Shown here one piece after another: positions 24,820-33,712 of a stretch of DNA of 64,000 bases (position 1 is the first letter of the stretch; the number at the start of each line of letters is the position of its first letter). A program made the position numbers and the translations under genes. Under the pieces are notes generated by a model. The model did no database searches, was not told the DNA's origin, and saw only the letters and a list, made by a program, of their open reading frames with translations. The DNA comes from Verrucomicrobiia bacterium (lineage in GTDB: Bacteria; Verrucomicrobiota; Verrucomicrobiia; Limisphaerales; CAIMTB01), in NCBI GenBank assembly GCA_019634625.1, contig JAHCBA010000010.1:116843-180842 (forward strand), in the 5' to 3' direction.

Positions 24820-26205
24820 TCACCGCGCCAGCGGCTCAGGCATCGCGTCCAGCGCATAGAGCATGACCGCCAGGGCCGCCACGCACCGGTTCAACTCGTC
24901 CGGATCCACCTTGTCCACCGTGTCCGCCGCGCTGTGGTGGAACCAGAAATAGTCCCGCCGCTCCGTCCACAAATCCATCACCGGCACCCCGCGTTGGAGC
25001 AGCGGACCCAGATCGCTCCCGCCCGCCCCAGCCCGCATCTGGTCCGCCCCCAATCGCGTCAACAGGGGCAGCACCTCCCGCAACTGGGCATTCGCCCGTT
25101 CACTCCCAGTGAAGGCAAAGCCCCGCACCGGCCCGATCCCCCAATCCGACTCGATTGCCACCACATGCCGCGCCAGTTCCTCCTCCGGCCTCGCCGCATA
25201 AGCCCGCGCCCCGCCCAGCCCGTTCTCCTCATTGGTCCACAAGACCAGCCGCAGCGTCCGGCGCGGACGATACCCCGCCTCCCGCAACAACCGCAGCGCC
25301 TCCCACGCCGCAATGCAGCCTCCGGCGTCGTCCAGCGCGCCCTGGCCCACATCCCACGAGTCAATGTGCCCACCCACCACCACGATCTCGTCCGGCCGTT
25401 CCCGCCCGCGCCACTCGGCAATCACATTCCTCGAAATCCCGTCAGGCAAGGTCCGCGCCCCCAGGCTCAATCGCAGCACCGGCTCGATCCCCCGGCGCTG
25501 CAGCCGCAGCAACCGGTCCGCCTCCTCCGTCGTGATGGCCGCATGGGGAATCCGCGGCACCCCGTCCTCATACGCCATCGCACCCGTGTGCGGCGTCTGC
25601 AGCGAAAACGGGGTCGCGGACCGCACCAGGCTCGCCACCGCCCCCACCTTCGCCGCCTCCACCGCTCCCCGGTACCGGTACCGCACAATCTCCCCGTAAC
25701 TCGTCCACGGCGGATGAAACACCACCATTCGCCCCGCCGCTTCGGCACCGCGGGCCCTCAGCTCCTGGAAATTCGTCACCACCAGCACCGGCGCCGTCAG
25801 CCCGCCCGAAGGGGTGTTCGTGGTTCCCCCCAGACCCAGCAACGGCAGGTTCCACGGCACCGGCGAAACCTGTTCCAAGGACTCTTCGCCCCTCACCCAG
25901 ACCGGCACCCGCACCTCCTCGCCCCGCACCGTGTCGAACCCGTCCTTGCGAAGCATGTCCAGCACCCAGTCGATCGCCGCCTCCAGATTGGGGGTCCCGC
26001 TGAACCGCGGTCCGAAGGTGTCGCACAACTCCGCCAGTCGCGCATACGCCACCCCGCTCTCCATGGCCATCGTCACCACCCGGTCCACCAACCCCTCGTC
26101 CGCCGGCCGCGTCCGACCCGGCTCCCCCCTGCCCCATCCAGCCGCCCCCAGCCACATCGCCATCGCCAGCCATTGCGTCATGCGTCGCACTTGCATCCCC
26201 GCCAA
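24820..26205 (-). CDS. Secreted M28-family zinc peptidase
   Basis: 461 residues with a signal peptide (MTQWLAMAMWLGAAGWGRG). The layout fits carboxypeptidase-Q-like M28 enzymes: an inserted PA domain (about 115-235) and a two-zinc catalytic domain. Metal-site motifs are GGHIDSWDVGQGALDDAGG (His, Asp), WTNEENGLGG (catalytic Glu pair), IESDWG (Asp) and FHHSAADTVDK (His). It would release N-terminal amino acids or dipeptides from peptides outside the cytoplasm. It ends 20 bases from tag, which is convergent, and lies just downstream of a large secreted protein on the same strand. Confidence 0.92.
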   Translation of the reverse strand: MAGMQVRRMTQWLAMAMWLGAAGWGRGEPGRTRPADEGLVDRVVTMAMESGVAYARLAELCDTFGPRFSGTPNLEAAIDWVLDMLRKDGFDTVRGEEVRVPVWVRGEESLEQVSPVPWNLPLLGLGGTTNTPSGGLTAPVLVVTNFQELRARGAEAAGRMVVFHPPWTSYGEIVRYRYRGAVEAAKVGAVASLVRSATPFSLQTPHTGAMAYEDGVPRIPHAAITTEEADRLLRLQRRGIEPVLRLSLGARTLPDGISRNVIAEWRGRERPDEIVVVGGHIDSWDVGQGALDDAGGCIAAWEALRLLREAGYRPRRTLRLVLWTNEENGLGGARAYAARPEEELARHVVAIESDWGIGPVRGFAFTGSERANAQLREVLPLLTRLGADQMRAGAGGSDLGPLLQRGVPVMDLWTERRDYFWFHHSAADTVDKVDPDELNRCVAALAVMLYALDAMPEPLAR

Positions 26206-26237
26206 TCTGACCGATCCCCCACGCCCCCGTCACTCCC

Positions 26238-28937
26238 TCACCGCCGGCTCTCCACCTCGATCCGCGGCTGCCCCCGCACCTCGATAATCAATCGCCCGGC
26301 CGCCCGGTCGTGCGTATGGACGCCCCCCCAGGACACCTCGTCTCCATCCAACCGCACCGTCACCGGTCCGTACACCCCGGTCATCAACACCCAGTGCGAC
26401 CCCTCAGCCCAACCCCGGACCCGGAACCCGAACCGGTCGGCGTCTTCACGCGCCTCGCCAATCTCTCCGGCGGCATGCACCCAGACTCCGTGTCCGCCGA
26501 AGCGCCGCGCATCATAAACCGGCCCCCCACCCAGATGCCGCGCCGCCGGAACCATCAGCGTCGCCGGATTGATGTTCGCCGGATTCCGCTGCTGCGCCCG
26601 CAGCGAAAAGGCATCCGGTAGGAGCCCCGGATAGTCCGGGTCGGTCTCCGGATACGTCTGCTGGATCCCACTGGCCACAATCCCGTCCGCCAGCCGCTCC
26701 CACGGTCCGTCCGGGTCGTGCCGCACCAACCGCTGGAGCGCATCGGCATACACCAGCCCGCACCACTGGACCGGCAACCCGATCCAGTTCGGCGCCACCC
26801 ACTGCGTCGCTCCCAGCACCGGAATGGTCGCATACAACCCCACCGGCCCGTCGGTCGGCGGATGCAGATACACAAACGGCACCCCCGTCCACGCCCAGTA
26901 CCGCGCCTCCTCCAGAAACGCCGCCTCCCCCGTCCACTCGTACCCAAGACAGTACGCCCGCACCAGATGCGCCGAGGCCAGTATGTCAGGCGTGTGCAAC
27001 GGGATCTCCCAAGTCTGCGCTCCGCGCGGCACCGTCCCCCGGAACTTCTCCAACCCCCGCAAATGTCGCAACCCCTCTGCCGCCAACCCGCGATCCCCCC
27101 CGAACGCCGCCGCCTCCAGCACCTCCACCAGCACCTGCGCCGTCAATCCGCTGGCCTCGTTGGTCCAATGGGTCCGCCCGTAATCCAGTCCGCCGGGCGA
27201 CGGACGGTACCACACCGTTCCCACGCCTTCAAAACGCCGCAGCAGCGACCAGCCCCGGCGAATCGCATGCTCGGCGTTGTCCGCCACCCCGCCGGCCACC
27301 AGGGCCCCCACCGGCGTCTTCACGTGCCCCACCCCGGACGCATGCCGCGCCGCCGGTTCCACCCGGCTCCAGGCCCCTTCCGCCGCCGTTCGCAACCGGC
27401 TGGCCCACCCGGCCTCCTCCACCCGCCCCGCCAGCCACTCCATCCACCACGCGGCATCCGCCGCGGGCTGCGGACGGAACTCTCCCACCACGGCGTGCCG
27501 GTACAGGTCCCCCTCGCGCAAGCCGCTTTCCAGCCAGCCCCGCGCCATCCAACGGGCGTAGTCCCCCAGCGCCACCCCGGTCTCCGGCACCTCCGGCCAG
27601 GCATTCAACCGCGCGTAGTGCCGCACCACCGCCACCCCGTCGGTGCCGCGCCCTCCCAGCAGTTCCGCTTCCACCTCGATCGTGCCTCCCGCCGGAATTC
27701 GCCATCCTTCGTACGGCACCAGGCTTCCTTCGTCCCGCAACGTCCCGTCCGAACCCGGCACCACCAACCCCATGGCATGCCCGCCCGAGCCGAACACACG
27801 ATCCGGCGAATCGAAAAACACGCCCACCTCCGGCGCCATCCTCCAGCTCAATCCCACATACCGCTCCCCCCGAACCACCGCCGCCAGCGGAAACGTCAGC
27901 TTGATCGTGTCCGGAACCTGCCGGCGCGATTGGGGCCCCTCCAGATCCGCTTCCGAACTGCTGGGCTCGTCCTCCAGATACTCGACCCCGGCCAGCAATG
28001 CCTGTCGTTTCCCCGAACCCTCGCCCATCCCCGTCAACACCAGCAGCGGCATCCAATGCAGCACCACCCGCTCCCGATCCACACTCAGGGTCGTCCGCAC
28101 CCGGATCACCCCGTCGCCCCGCCCCGGCTCGAAGACCTGACGCCACCGCCACCGCCCCCCATCCGGATCCTCGGCCTCCAGCACCGATTCCACCCCCCGG
28201 CCCACACCCCGGACCCCTGCCGGAGTCCCTTCCGCAAAGGCCCACCACCGGGCCTTCCCGTCCGACAGGTAGCCGAGCAACGGACGACTCTGGCCCACCG
28301 CCTCCCGACGCCCCGCCACCTCGATGGCGAACCCGCCCCATTGCCCGCGCCCATGCACCAGGCGCACCTCCCCCGAACGCACCTCCGGATCGCCGTCCCC
28401 CACCTCCGGCGCCACCGCCCCCGGCCACTCCGGATCCGCGTACCGCACCCGTTCCTCGATCCACAACCGCTCCACCACGCACACCCCGCGTTCCCCGGGC
28501 GGATCCAGCCGCAAACGGTATCCCGCCCCCAAGGCAGGCAAGGGTACCCGCACCTCGACCCAATCCCCCGCCCGCACCGCGAACCGCACCGAATCCGGTT
28601 CCGTGGGCCCCCTTCCCTCCCGGAAATGGAAAACCTGTCCCGTCCCGCCCACCTCCGATCGCAGTCGCAGATTCAACCACCACAGCGTTCCCTCCGGATA
28701 ATCCCGCGCCGGACCCGCAAGGTACGGATCGGCCCCCGTGATCCGCGCCACCATCCCCTCGGAGCCATGCGTCAACGGCGCGAGATCGTTCAACGCCGTC
28801 CAGCCCCTCGCTCCCTCCCCGGTCCGGAAATCGAAGGAAACCGCCGCCCGTGCCGACCCACCCGCCACCACGATCGCCGCCAACACCGTCAACGCCGCCA
28901 ACCGCGCCACCGCTGCTCGAACCGCATGCCATCGCAT
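26238..28937 (-). CDS. Large secreted protein, possibly an alpha-barrel glycan-acting protein
   Basis: 899 residues with a clear signal peptide (AALTVLAAIVVAGGSARAAVSFDF). The N-terminal 500 residues are beta-rich, starting with a carbohydrate-binding-like jelly-roll (DFRTGEGARGWTALND). Residues 500-800 are helical and Trp-rich, with repeating DILASAHLVRAYCLGYEWTGEAAFLEEARYW-type segments. That pattern resembles (alpha/alpha)6 barrels of glycoside hydrolases and lyases. Ends with a short beta domain. I do not recognise a specific family or catalytic residues. It lies 32 bases upstream of the M28 peptidase gene on the same strand. Confidence 0.7.
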   Translation of the reverse strand: MRWHAVRAAVARLAALTVLAAIVVAGGSARAAVSFDFRTGEGARGWTALNDLAPLTHGSEGMVARITGADPYLAGPARDYPEGTLWWLNLRLRSEVGGTGQVFHFREGRGPTEPDSVRFAVRAGDWVEVRVPLPALGAGYRLRLDPPGERGVCVVERLWIEERVRYADPEWPGAVAPEVGDGDPEVRSGEVRLVHGRGQWGGFAIEVAGRREAVGQSRPLLGYLSDGKARWWAFAEGTPAGVRGVGRGVESVLEAEDPDGGRWRWRQVFEPGRGDGVIRVRTTLSVDRERVVLHWMPLLVLTGMGEGSGKRQALLAGVEYLEDEPSSSEADLEGPQSRRQVPDTIKLTFPLAAVVRGERYVGLSWRMAPEVGVFFDSPDRVFGSGGHAMGLVVPGSDGTLRDEGSLVPYEGWRIPAGGTIEVEAELLGGRGTDGVAVVRHYARLNAWPEVPETGVALGDYARWMARGWLESGLREGDLYRHAVVGEFRPQPAADAAWWMEWLAGRVEEAGWASRLRTAAEGAWSRVEPAARHASGVGHVKTPVGALVAGGVADNAEHAIRRGWSLLRRFEGVGTVWYRPSPGGLDYGRTHWTNEASGLTAQVLVEVLEAAAFGGDRGLAAEGLRHLRGLEKFRGTVPRGAQTWEIPLHTPDILASAHLVRAYCLGYEWTGEAAFLEEARYWAWTGVPFVYLHPPTDGPVGLYATIPVLGATQWVAPNWIGLPVQWCGLVYADALQRLVRHDPDGPWERLADGIVASGIQQTYPETDPDYPGLLPDAFSLRAQQRNPANINPATLMVPAARHLGGGPVYDARRFGGHGVWVHAAGEIGEAREDADRFGFRVRGWAEGSHWVLMTGVYGPVTVRLDGDEVSWGGVHTHDRAAGRLIIEVRGQPRIEVESRR

Positions 28938-28990
28938 GACACCGAGCAAACCCCGGCCCCGTCCCCCGGACAAGCTTCCAGGGTCAGGGT

Positions 28991-30031
28991 CTAGTAGTTG
29001 TTCAGCGCCTCGATCAACTGCTTCAGCCGCCCGTACTGGCGTCGATCGAACCGCATCGCCAACCGCGGCAGATCGAGGTCGTCCTGGTCCTCAACCTCCT
29101 CCGGAAACGGCTCCGTCACGCGCAACGACCCGCCCGCCTCGATGATGTCGGAAAAATCCTCGTTCAACCCCTCCATCGCCGCCTCGCCCGGCACCCGCTT
29201 CACCCGGATCACGAACCAGTCCTTCACGAAACGCGCCGACTGGTAGTTCCGGTAAAAGCGATTGATCACCCGCACCGCGTCCTCGCACCGGTCCGTCATG
29301 CGGTACAGATGCAGGTCGTCCGACGAGATCAACCCGTTGTCCAGCAGATGCTCCCGCACATACCGGTCGAACGTCCGCCAGTACGCCCCGCCCGGCCGGT
29401 CCATCAGGATCAGCGGACGCAGCTTCGCCTTGCCCGTCTGCATCAGCGTCAACGTCTCGTACCCCTCGTCCAGAGTTCCGAACCCCCCGGGAAACAACAC
29501 GATCGCGTCCGACTGCCGCAGGAACATGAGCTTCCGGGTGAAGAAATACCGGTACGTGATCAGCTTCTGGTCGCCCACAATCACCGGGTTGGCCTCCTGC
29601 TCCCAGGGCAGCCGGATGTTCAACCCGAACGACCGGTCCGTTCCCGCCCCCTCATGACCCGCCTGCATGATCCCTCCCCCGGCCCCCGTGATCACCATGT
29701 ACCCCGCCGCCGCCAGTTGACGCCCAAGCTCCGCCGCCAGCCGGTACTCCTCCCGGTCCGCAGGCGTTCGCGCCGAACCGAAGATCGACACCTTCCGCGT
29801 CCCCGCATACGGCTCGAACAGCCGGAACGAATACCGCAGCTCCCGCAAGGCCGTCGCCATCAGCCGCGCATCCCCGCGGTCCTGCACATCCGCCAGCATC
29901 TTGATCGCGCTGAGAATCATGTCCGCCGCCAGATCCGCGTGCGGCTGTCCCGGCCCCACCTCACCCGCCAGCCACGCCTCGATCCGAGCCCGCCGCTCCG
30001 CGTCCACCGCACGCCGTCCCGATGTCGTCAT
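28991..30031 (-). CDS. LOG-family protein (nucleotide 5'-monophosphate phosphoribohydrolase type)
   Basis: 346 residues. Core Rossmann-like LOG fold with SIFGSARTP, GYMVITGAGGGIMQAGHEGA (the GGGxxGxM-like region) and FPGGFGTLDEGYETL, which is the diagnostic PGGxGTxxE motif with the catalytic Glu. Members cleave ribose phosphate from nucleotides such as cytokinin ribosides or GMP. It is longer than the 190-residue minimal LOG proteins, having N- and C-terminal extensions, like the long bacterial forms. It is a single gene. Upstream, 30032-30467 holds an intact copy of the dispersed repeat and no gene. Confidence 0.9.
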   Translation of the reverse strand: MTTSGRRAVDAERRARIEAWLAGEVGPGQPHADLAADMILSAIKMLADVQDRGDARLMATALRELRYSFRLFEPYAGTRKVSIFGSARTPADREEYRLAAELGRQLAAAGYMVITGAGGGIMQAGHEGAGTDRSFGLNIRLPWEQEANPVIVGDQKLITYRYFFTRKLMFLRQSDAIVLFPGGFGTLDEGYETLTLMQTGKAKLRPLILMDRPGGAYWRTFDRYVREHLLDNGLISSDDLHLYRMTDRCEDAVRVINRFYRNYQSARFVKDWFVIRVKRVPGEAAMEGLNEDFSDIIEAGGSLRVTEPFPEEVEDQDDLDLPRLAMRFDRRQYGRLKQLIEALNNY

Positions 30032-30098
30032 GCCCCCAACCCTGCCCTGTCCCCCGCCCCCCTGGCCACGCCGGAATCAGCACCCCTTTCCCTCGGGC

Positions 30099-30257
30099 TG
30101 CATCCCGGAGCTGTGGGGGTGGAGGCAGCGAATCGGAGGGACGAGCTCTGCGAGTCCTCAACCCAACGCGCCACACCGTTGCGGCCTCCTGGAACCCGGC
30201 CCTCCGAAGCGCCGCTTCGAGGAGTTCGCACCCCTCCCCACAACTTCGGGAGGCACG
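30099..30257 (+). repeat. Dispersed MITE-like intergenic repeat, copy 1
   Basis: An element of about 160 bp with imperfect inverted ends: GCATCCCGGAGCTGTGGGGG at the left and CCCCACAACTTCGGGAGGCAC at the right. The interior GGAGGGACGAGCTCTGCGAG...CACACCGTTGCGGCCTC is shared with the copies at 41834 and 50653 (the latter inverted). No reading frame is conserved. The remaining 210 bases up to the EF-hand gene show nothing I can identify. Confidence 0.8.
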
Positions 30258-30467
30258 GCGCTCGCCCTCGCCCTCCATCGTTGTCGCGGTGGTTGTCGCG
30301 CCAGGGACGCCGGTAACCGCCGTTCAGGGTGGCCCCGGACCGTTCCGGAACCACCCTGTCCTTGCTTGCGAAGCCCCTCCTTCCGATGCCTCCAGGCGCG
30401 TAGGTCAGGACGCAAGCCTCCAGGCGATCCACTCCCCTGTGCGCCTCACGATCACACTTCCCGCCGG

Positions 30468-31094
30468 CTACCCGCGCGGTCCTCCCCGCCATCCGCCACC
30501 GCCTTGCCGCCGCGGGGCACCCCACGCACAGCACGGACACGGCTGCACCTGACGACCGTCCATCCGACCCCAGCCCGGCCGACCCTGCGGCACCGCACCC
30601 GGCCCCCGGGGTCCCATCGGTTGCGGACCCCACTGGGCCCGGGGCGTCAGCGGTCCCGACGGAGTTCGCTCGTCCGACTGCAACCTGTCGGCCCGGTTCC
30701 TCCCTTGTCCCAGTCCCCGATCCGCCGGTGGACCCGCCTGGCGCGGCCCATCCTGACGGAGACCCAGGCCCGGACGTCCGCTCCGACCCGTGCGATCGCC
30801 CAGGGCACCCCGACCCAACCCGGGAACCCCGGACGGACGCCATCCCCTCAATTCGTCCGCATCGATCGCCCCGTCCCCATCGCGATCCAGAGCCCGCAGC
30901 ACCTCCCCGGCCCGCGCCAACTCCGCCTCGGACAACCTCCCGTCACCGTCCGTGTCCAACACCGCCAGCGCCGGAGGCAGTCCGGCACTCCCTCGTCCTG
31001 GATTGGCAGCCGGGACTTCGGACTGCGCCCAGGCAGACGCCCCCAGCAGACCCACCGTCATTCCCACCATCCATCGCGTCGTCAACGTGTTCAT
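30468..31094 (-). CDS. Secreted EF-hand protein
   Basis: 208 residues with a signal peptide (MVGMTVGLLGASAWAQS). Two calcium-binding EF-hand loops follow closely: LDTDGDGRLSEAEL and LDRDGDGAIDADEL (about 45-80). The rest is a low-complexity Gly/Arg/Pro-rich tail with a small CPCC cluster near the end. The ATG at 31094 puts the signal peptide at the N-terminus; the longer frame to 31187 adds non-signal sequence. It is divergent from the CpxR/CpxA-like pair at 31309. Such small periplasmic proteins are often targets or modulators of the adjacent envelope-stress system, which is inferred here. Confidence 0.8.
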   Translation of the reverse strand: MNTLTTRWMVGMTVGLLGASAWAQSEVPAANPGRGSAGLPPALAVLDTDGDGRLSEAELARAGEVLRALDRDGDGAIDADELRGWRPSGVPGLGRGALGDRTGRSGRPGLGLRQDGPRQAGPPADRGLGQGRNRADRLQSDERTPSGPLTPRAQWGPQPMGPRGPGAVPQGRPGWGRMDGRQVQPCPCCAWGAPRRQGGGGWRGGPRG

Positions 31095-31308
31095 GATCTT
31101 CGCTTTCTCGGTTGGCGGCCGGGCCAGCCCCGGTGGCGCCTGGTTCAGTTTCCCCCGGCTGGCGGGGTCTCGACGGCCTTCCGTCATTCACTTCGCCTTC
31201 ATCCAACACCCCCCACGTAAAGCCCGTGCGAACGCGGACCCGGAGATTTGTTAAGCCGGCGTAAATCTCGTCGCCGGACCCCGCGCCGAACCGCCATCCT
31301 TCCGCCCG

Positions 31309-32046
31309 GTGGCCACGCCCGATTCCATCCCCCCCGCCGACAAGGCCCCACGCGTCCTGCTGGTGGACGACGACCGCAAACTGTGCCGCCTTCTCGCCGA
31401 CTACCTCGGTCCCATGGGCTACCAGATCCATGCCGTCCATGACGGTCCCGCCGGGGTCCAAACCGCCATCCAGGAACCGTGGCACGCCGTCATCCTCGAT
31501 GTCATGATGCCCGGTCTCGACGGCTTCGAAGTCCTCAAGCGCATCCGCCGGGAATCGGATGTCCCCGTGCTCATGCTCACCTCCCGCGGCGACGAAGCCG
31601 ACCGCATCGTGGGCCTCGAAATCGGCGCCGACGATTACCTCCCCAAGACCTTTTCGCCCCGCGAACTGCTCGCCCGGCTGCGCGCCGTCACCCGGCGCCA
31701 TCATCCCGCCGCCAACCCGCCCGACCCCGCCGGCACCGAAATCGTCGTCCGCGACCTCCACCTCAATCCCGACACCCGCACCGCCGTCCTGGGAGACCAA
31801 CCCCTTCAACTCACCGCCGTCGAGTTCGACCTCCTCCTCAGCCTCGCCCGGGCCCCCGGCCGCGTAAAAACCCGGGAACAACTCCTCGATGAAGTCCGCG
31901 AACGCGAATTCGAGGTCTTCGACCGGTCCATCGACGTCCACATCTCCTCCCTCCGCCGCAAACTGGCCGACGATCCCCGGCAACCCCGGTTCATCGAAAC
32001 GGTTCGCTCCGTCGGCTATCGCATGATCGACCCCGCCGCTGCCTGA
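31309..32046 (+). CDS. OmpR-family response regulator (CpxR-like)
   Basis: 245 residues from a GTG start. Receiver domain: acidic pair in LLVDDDRKL, phospho-acceptor Asp in VILDVMMPGLDG, Thr in MLTSRG and Lys in LPKTFSPREL (a KT rather than the usual KP). The C-terminal winged helix has LTAVEFDLLLSLARAPGRVKTREQLLD and VDVHISSLRRKL-type recognition helix. It is followed 22 bases later by a sensor kinase gene. The pair would control envelope or divalent-cation stress genes, perhaps including the divergent EF-hand gene. The intergenic 31095-31308 should contain both promoters; I saw no clear -35/-10 pair. Confidence 0.93.
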   Translation: MATPDSIPPADKAPRVLLVDDDRKLCRLLADYLGPMGYQIHAVHDGPAGVQTAIQEPWHAVILDVMMPGLDGFEVLKRIRRESDVPVLMLTSRGDEADRIVGLEIGADDYLPKTFSPRELLARLRAVTRRHHPAANPPDPAGTEIVVRDLHLNPDTRTAVLGDQPLQLTAVEFDLLLSLARAPGRVKTREQLLDEVREREFEVFDRSIDVHISSLRRKLADDPRQPRFIETVRSVGYRMIDPAAA

Positions 32047-32068
32047 TTCCCGGATCGGCCCCGCCCGC

Positions 32069-33625
32069 ATGGACACTCCCGCCCCTCCCCTCGAGCCCCG
32101 GATGCCGTCCCGCTGGCGCCGCGCCTCCGCACGGGTCGCCGGCTGGACCCTCGCCACCAAAATCCTCGCCGGTCTGCTCGCCAACGTCCTGCTGGTCGGC
32201 GCGCTGTTCGCGGCGGTCCTGCTCGTCCAGGTGCGAATCAACCCCGCCTGGACGTTGGCCGGGCGCGCCGGCGACCGGCTCCAGGTCCTGGCCCAATCCC
32301 TCGTCGCCGATATCGCCCCTCTCTCAACCAACGAACTTCCCGCCCTGCTCCGCCAGTACGAAACCACCTACCGCCTCCCGTTCCTCATCCTCACCGACGA
32401 GGCCCGACCCCTCGCCGGAACACCTTCCCAACTGCCCCCCGAAGTCCTCCTCGAAGCCCAGCGGTCACGCGGTCCCCGCCTCGCCCGTGCCGGCCGCGGT
32501 GCCGCCGGGCCGCCCGGCCTCGGACGCGGCCCCGTCGAGGGCGGTCGCGGCCCACGCTGGATGCTCCCCCCGGGACCCGCCGGCCCCGAACCGTTTCCCC
32601 GCACCGTCCTCCGGGCGGGCCGTCCCCCTGCCTACTGGATCGTCATCCAACTGCCCCTCCCCGCCCGCCACCCCGCCCGCACCCTCGTGCTCCGAAGCGA
32701 ATCCTTGTGGTCCGGCGGACTGCTCCTCGACACCCGTCCCTGGCTCCTCGCCGGCCTGGCCACTCTCGTCGTCTCCGGCCTCTTCTGGCTCCCGTTTGTC
32801 CGCCGCATCACCCGCGACATCCGTCGCATGACGCACCAGACCGCCACCATCGCCGCAGGCCGGTTCGATTCCCGTCTCGACCTCCATCGGGGCGACGAAC
32901 TCGGGCGCCTCGCCGATGCCATCGACCGCATGGCCGCCCAGCTCGCCCGCCATGTCGAGGGCCAGCGCCGTTTCCTCGGAGACGCCGCCCACGAACTCTG
33001 CTCCCCCCTCGCCCGTATGCAGACCGCGGTCGCCATTCTCGAGGCCCGCGGCGACCACCCTTCACCCTCCCATCTCACCGATCTGCGCGAGGAACTCGAC
33101 GAAATGGCCGCCCTGGTCGAGGAACTCCTCGCCTATGCCCGTGCCGCCCATGGACGTCCGCCCCGGCTCGAACCGGTCCAGCTCCGTCCCCTCCTCGACC
33201 GCGCCTGGGCCCGCGAAGGCCGCCCCGATGCGACCTTCCTCGTCGAACTCCCCGATGACGCCCTGGTTCTCGCCGACCCGGCCCTCCTTCTGCGCGCCCT
33301 CGCCAATCTCCTCCGCAACGCCGTCCGCTACGCCGCCCACGCCGGTCCCATCGAAGTCACCGCCCGCCCCGAACCGCAGCACTGGATCCTCTCCATCGCC
33401 GACCAGGGCCCCGGCGTCCCTCCCGACGACCTCGAACGCATCTTCGAACCCTTCTACCGCCCCGAGACCTCCCGCCATCGCGATTTCGGCGGCGCCGGGC
33501 TCGGCCTGGCCATCGTCCGCACCTGCATCGATGCCTGCGGCGGCACCGTCTCCGCCCGCCTGCGCCAGCCGCAGGGCCTGCAAATCCTCCTCGAACTCCC
33601 GCGCCCGTCGCCCACCCCGCCCTGA
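32069..33625 (+). CDS. Membrane sensor histidine kinase (CpxA-like)
   Basis: 518 residues. First transmembrane helix at about 32-54, a periplasmic sensor of some 190 residues with a Gly/Pro/Arg-rich insertion, and a second helix near 227-248. A HAMP domain follows (RRITRDIRRMTHQTATIAAGRFDSRL). The phospho-acceptor segment GDAAHELCSPLARMQ is the CpxA form of the H-box. The ATPase part has NLLRNAVRYA (N-box), ADQGPGVPPDDLERIFEPFYR (G1) and FGGAGLGLAIV (G2). It is co-transcribed with the response regulator. Confidence 0.93.
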   Translation: MDTPAPPLEPRMPSRWRRASARVAGWTLATKILAGLLANVLLVGALFAAVLLVQVRINPAWTLAGRAGDRLQVLAQSLVADIAPLSTNELPALLRQYETTYRLPFLILTDEARPLAGTPSQLPPEVLLEAQRSRGPRLARAGRGAAGPPGLGRGPVEGGRGPRWMLPPGPAGPEPFPRTVLRAGRPPAYWIVIQLPLPARHPARTLVLRSESLWSGGLLLDTRPWLLAGLATLVVSGLFWLPFVRRITRDIRRMTHQTATIAAGRFDSRLDLHRGDELGRLADAIDRMAAQLARHVEGQRRFLGDAAHELCSPLARMQTAVAILEARGDHPSPSHLTDLREELDEMAALVEELLAYARAAHGRPPRLEPVQLRPLLDRAWAREGRPDATFLVELPDDALVLADPALLLRALANLLRNAVRYAAHAGPIEVTARPEPQHWILSIADQGPGVPPDDLERIFEPFYRPETSRHRDFGGAGLGLAIVRTCIDACGGTVSARLRQPQGLQILLELPRPSPTPP

Positions 33626-33712
33626 AGGGCAATGGGGTCAACTCTGTATTTTTCAATTGCCGGTTTCCGGCACCCGCCCCGGCCTGCAACCCACGGCCCC
33701 CTCCACCCCGCC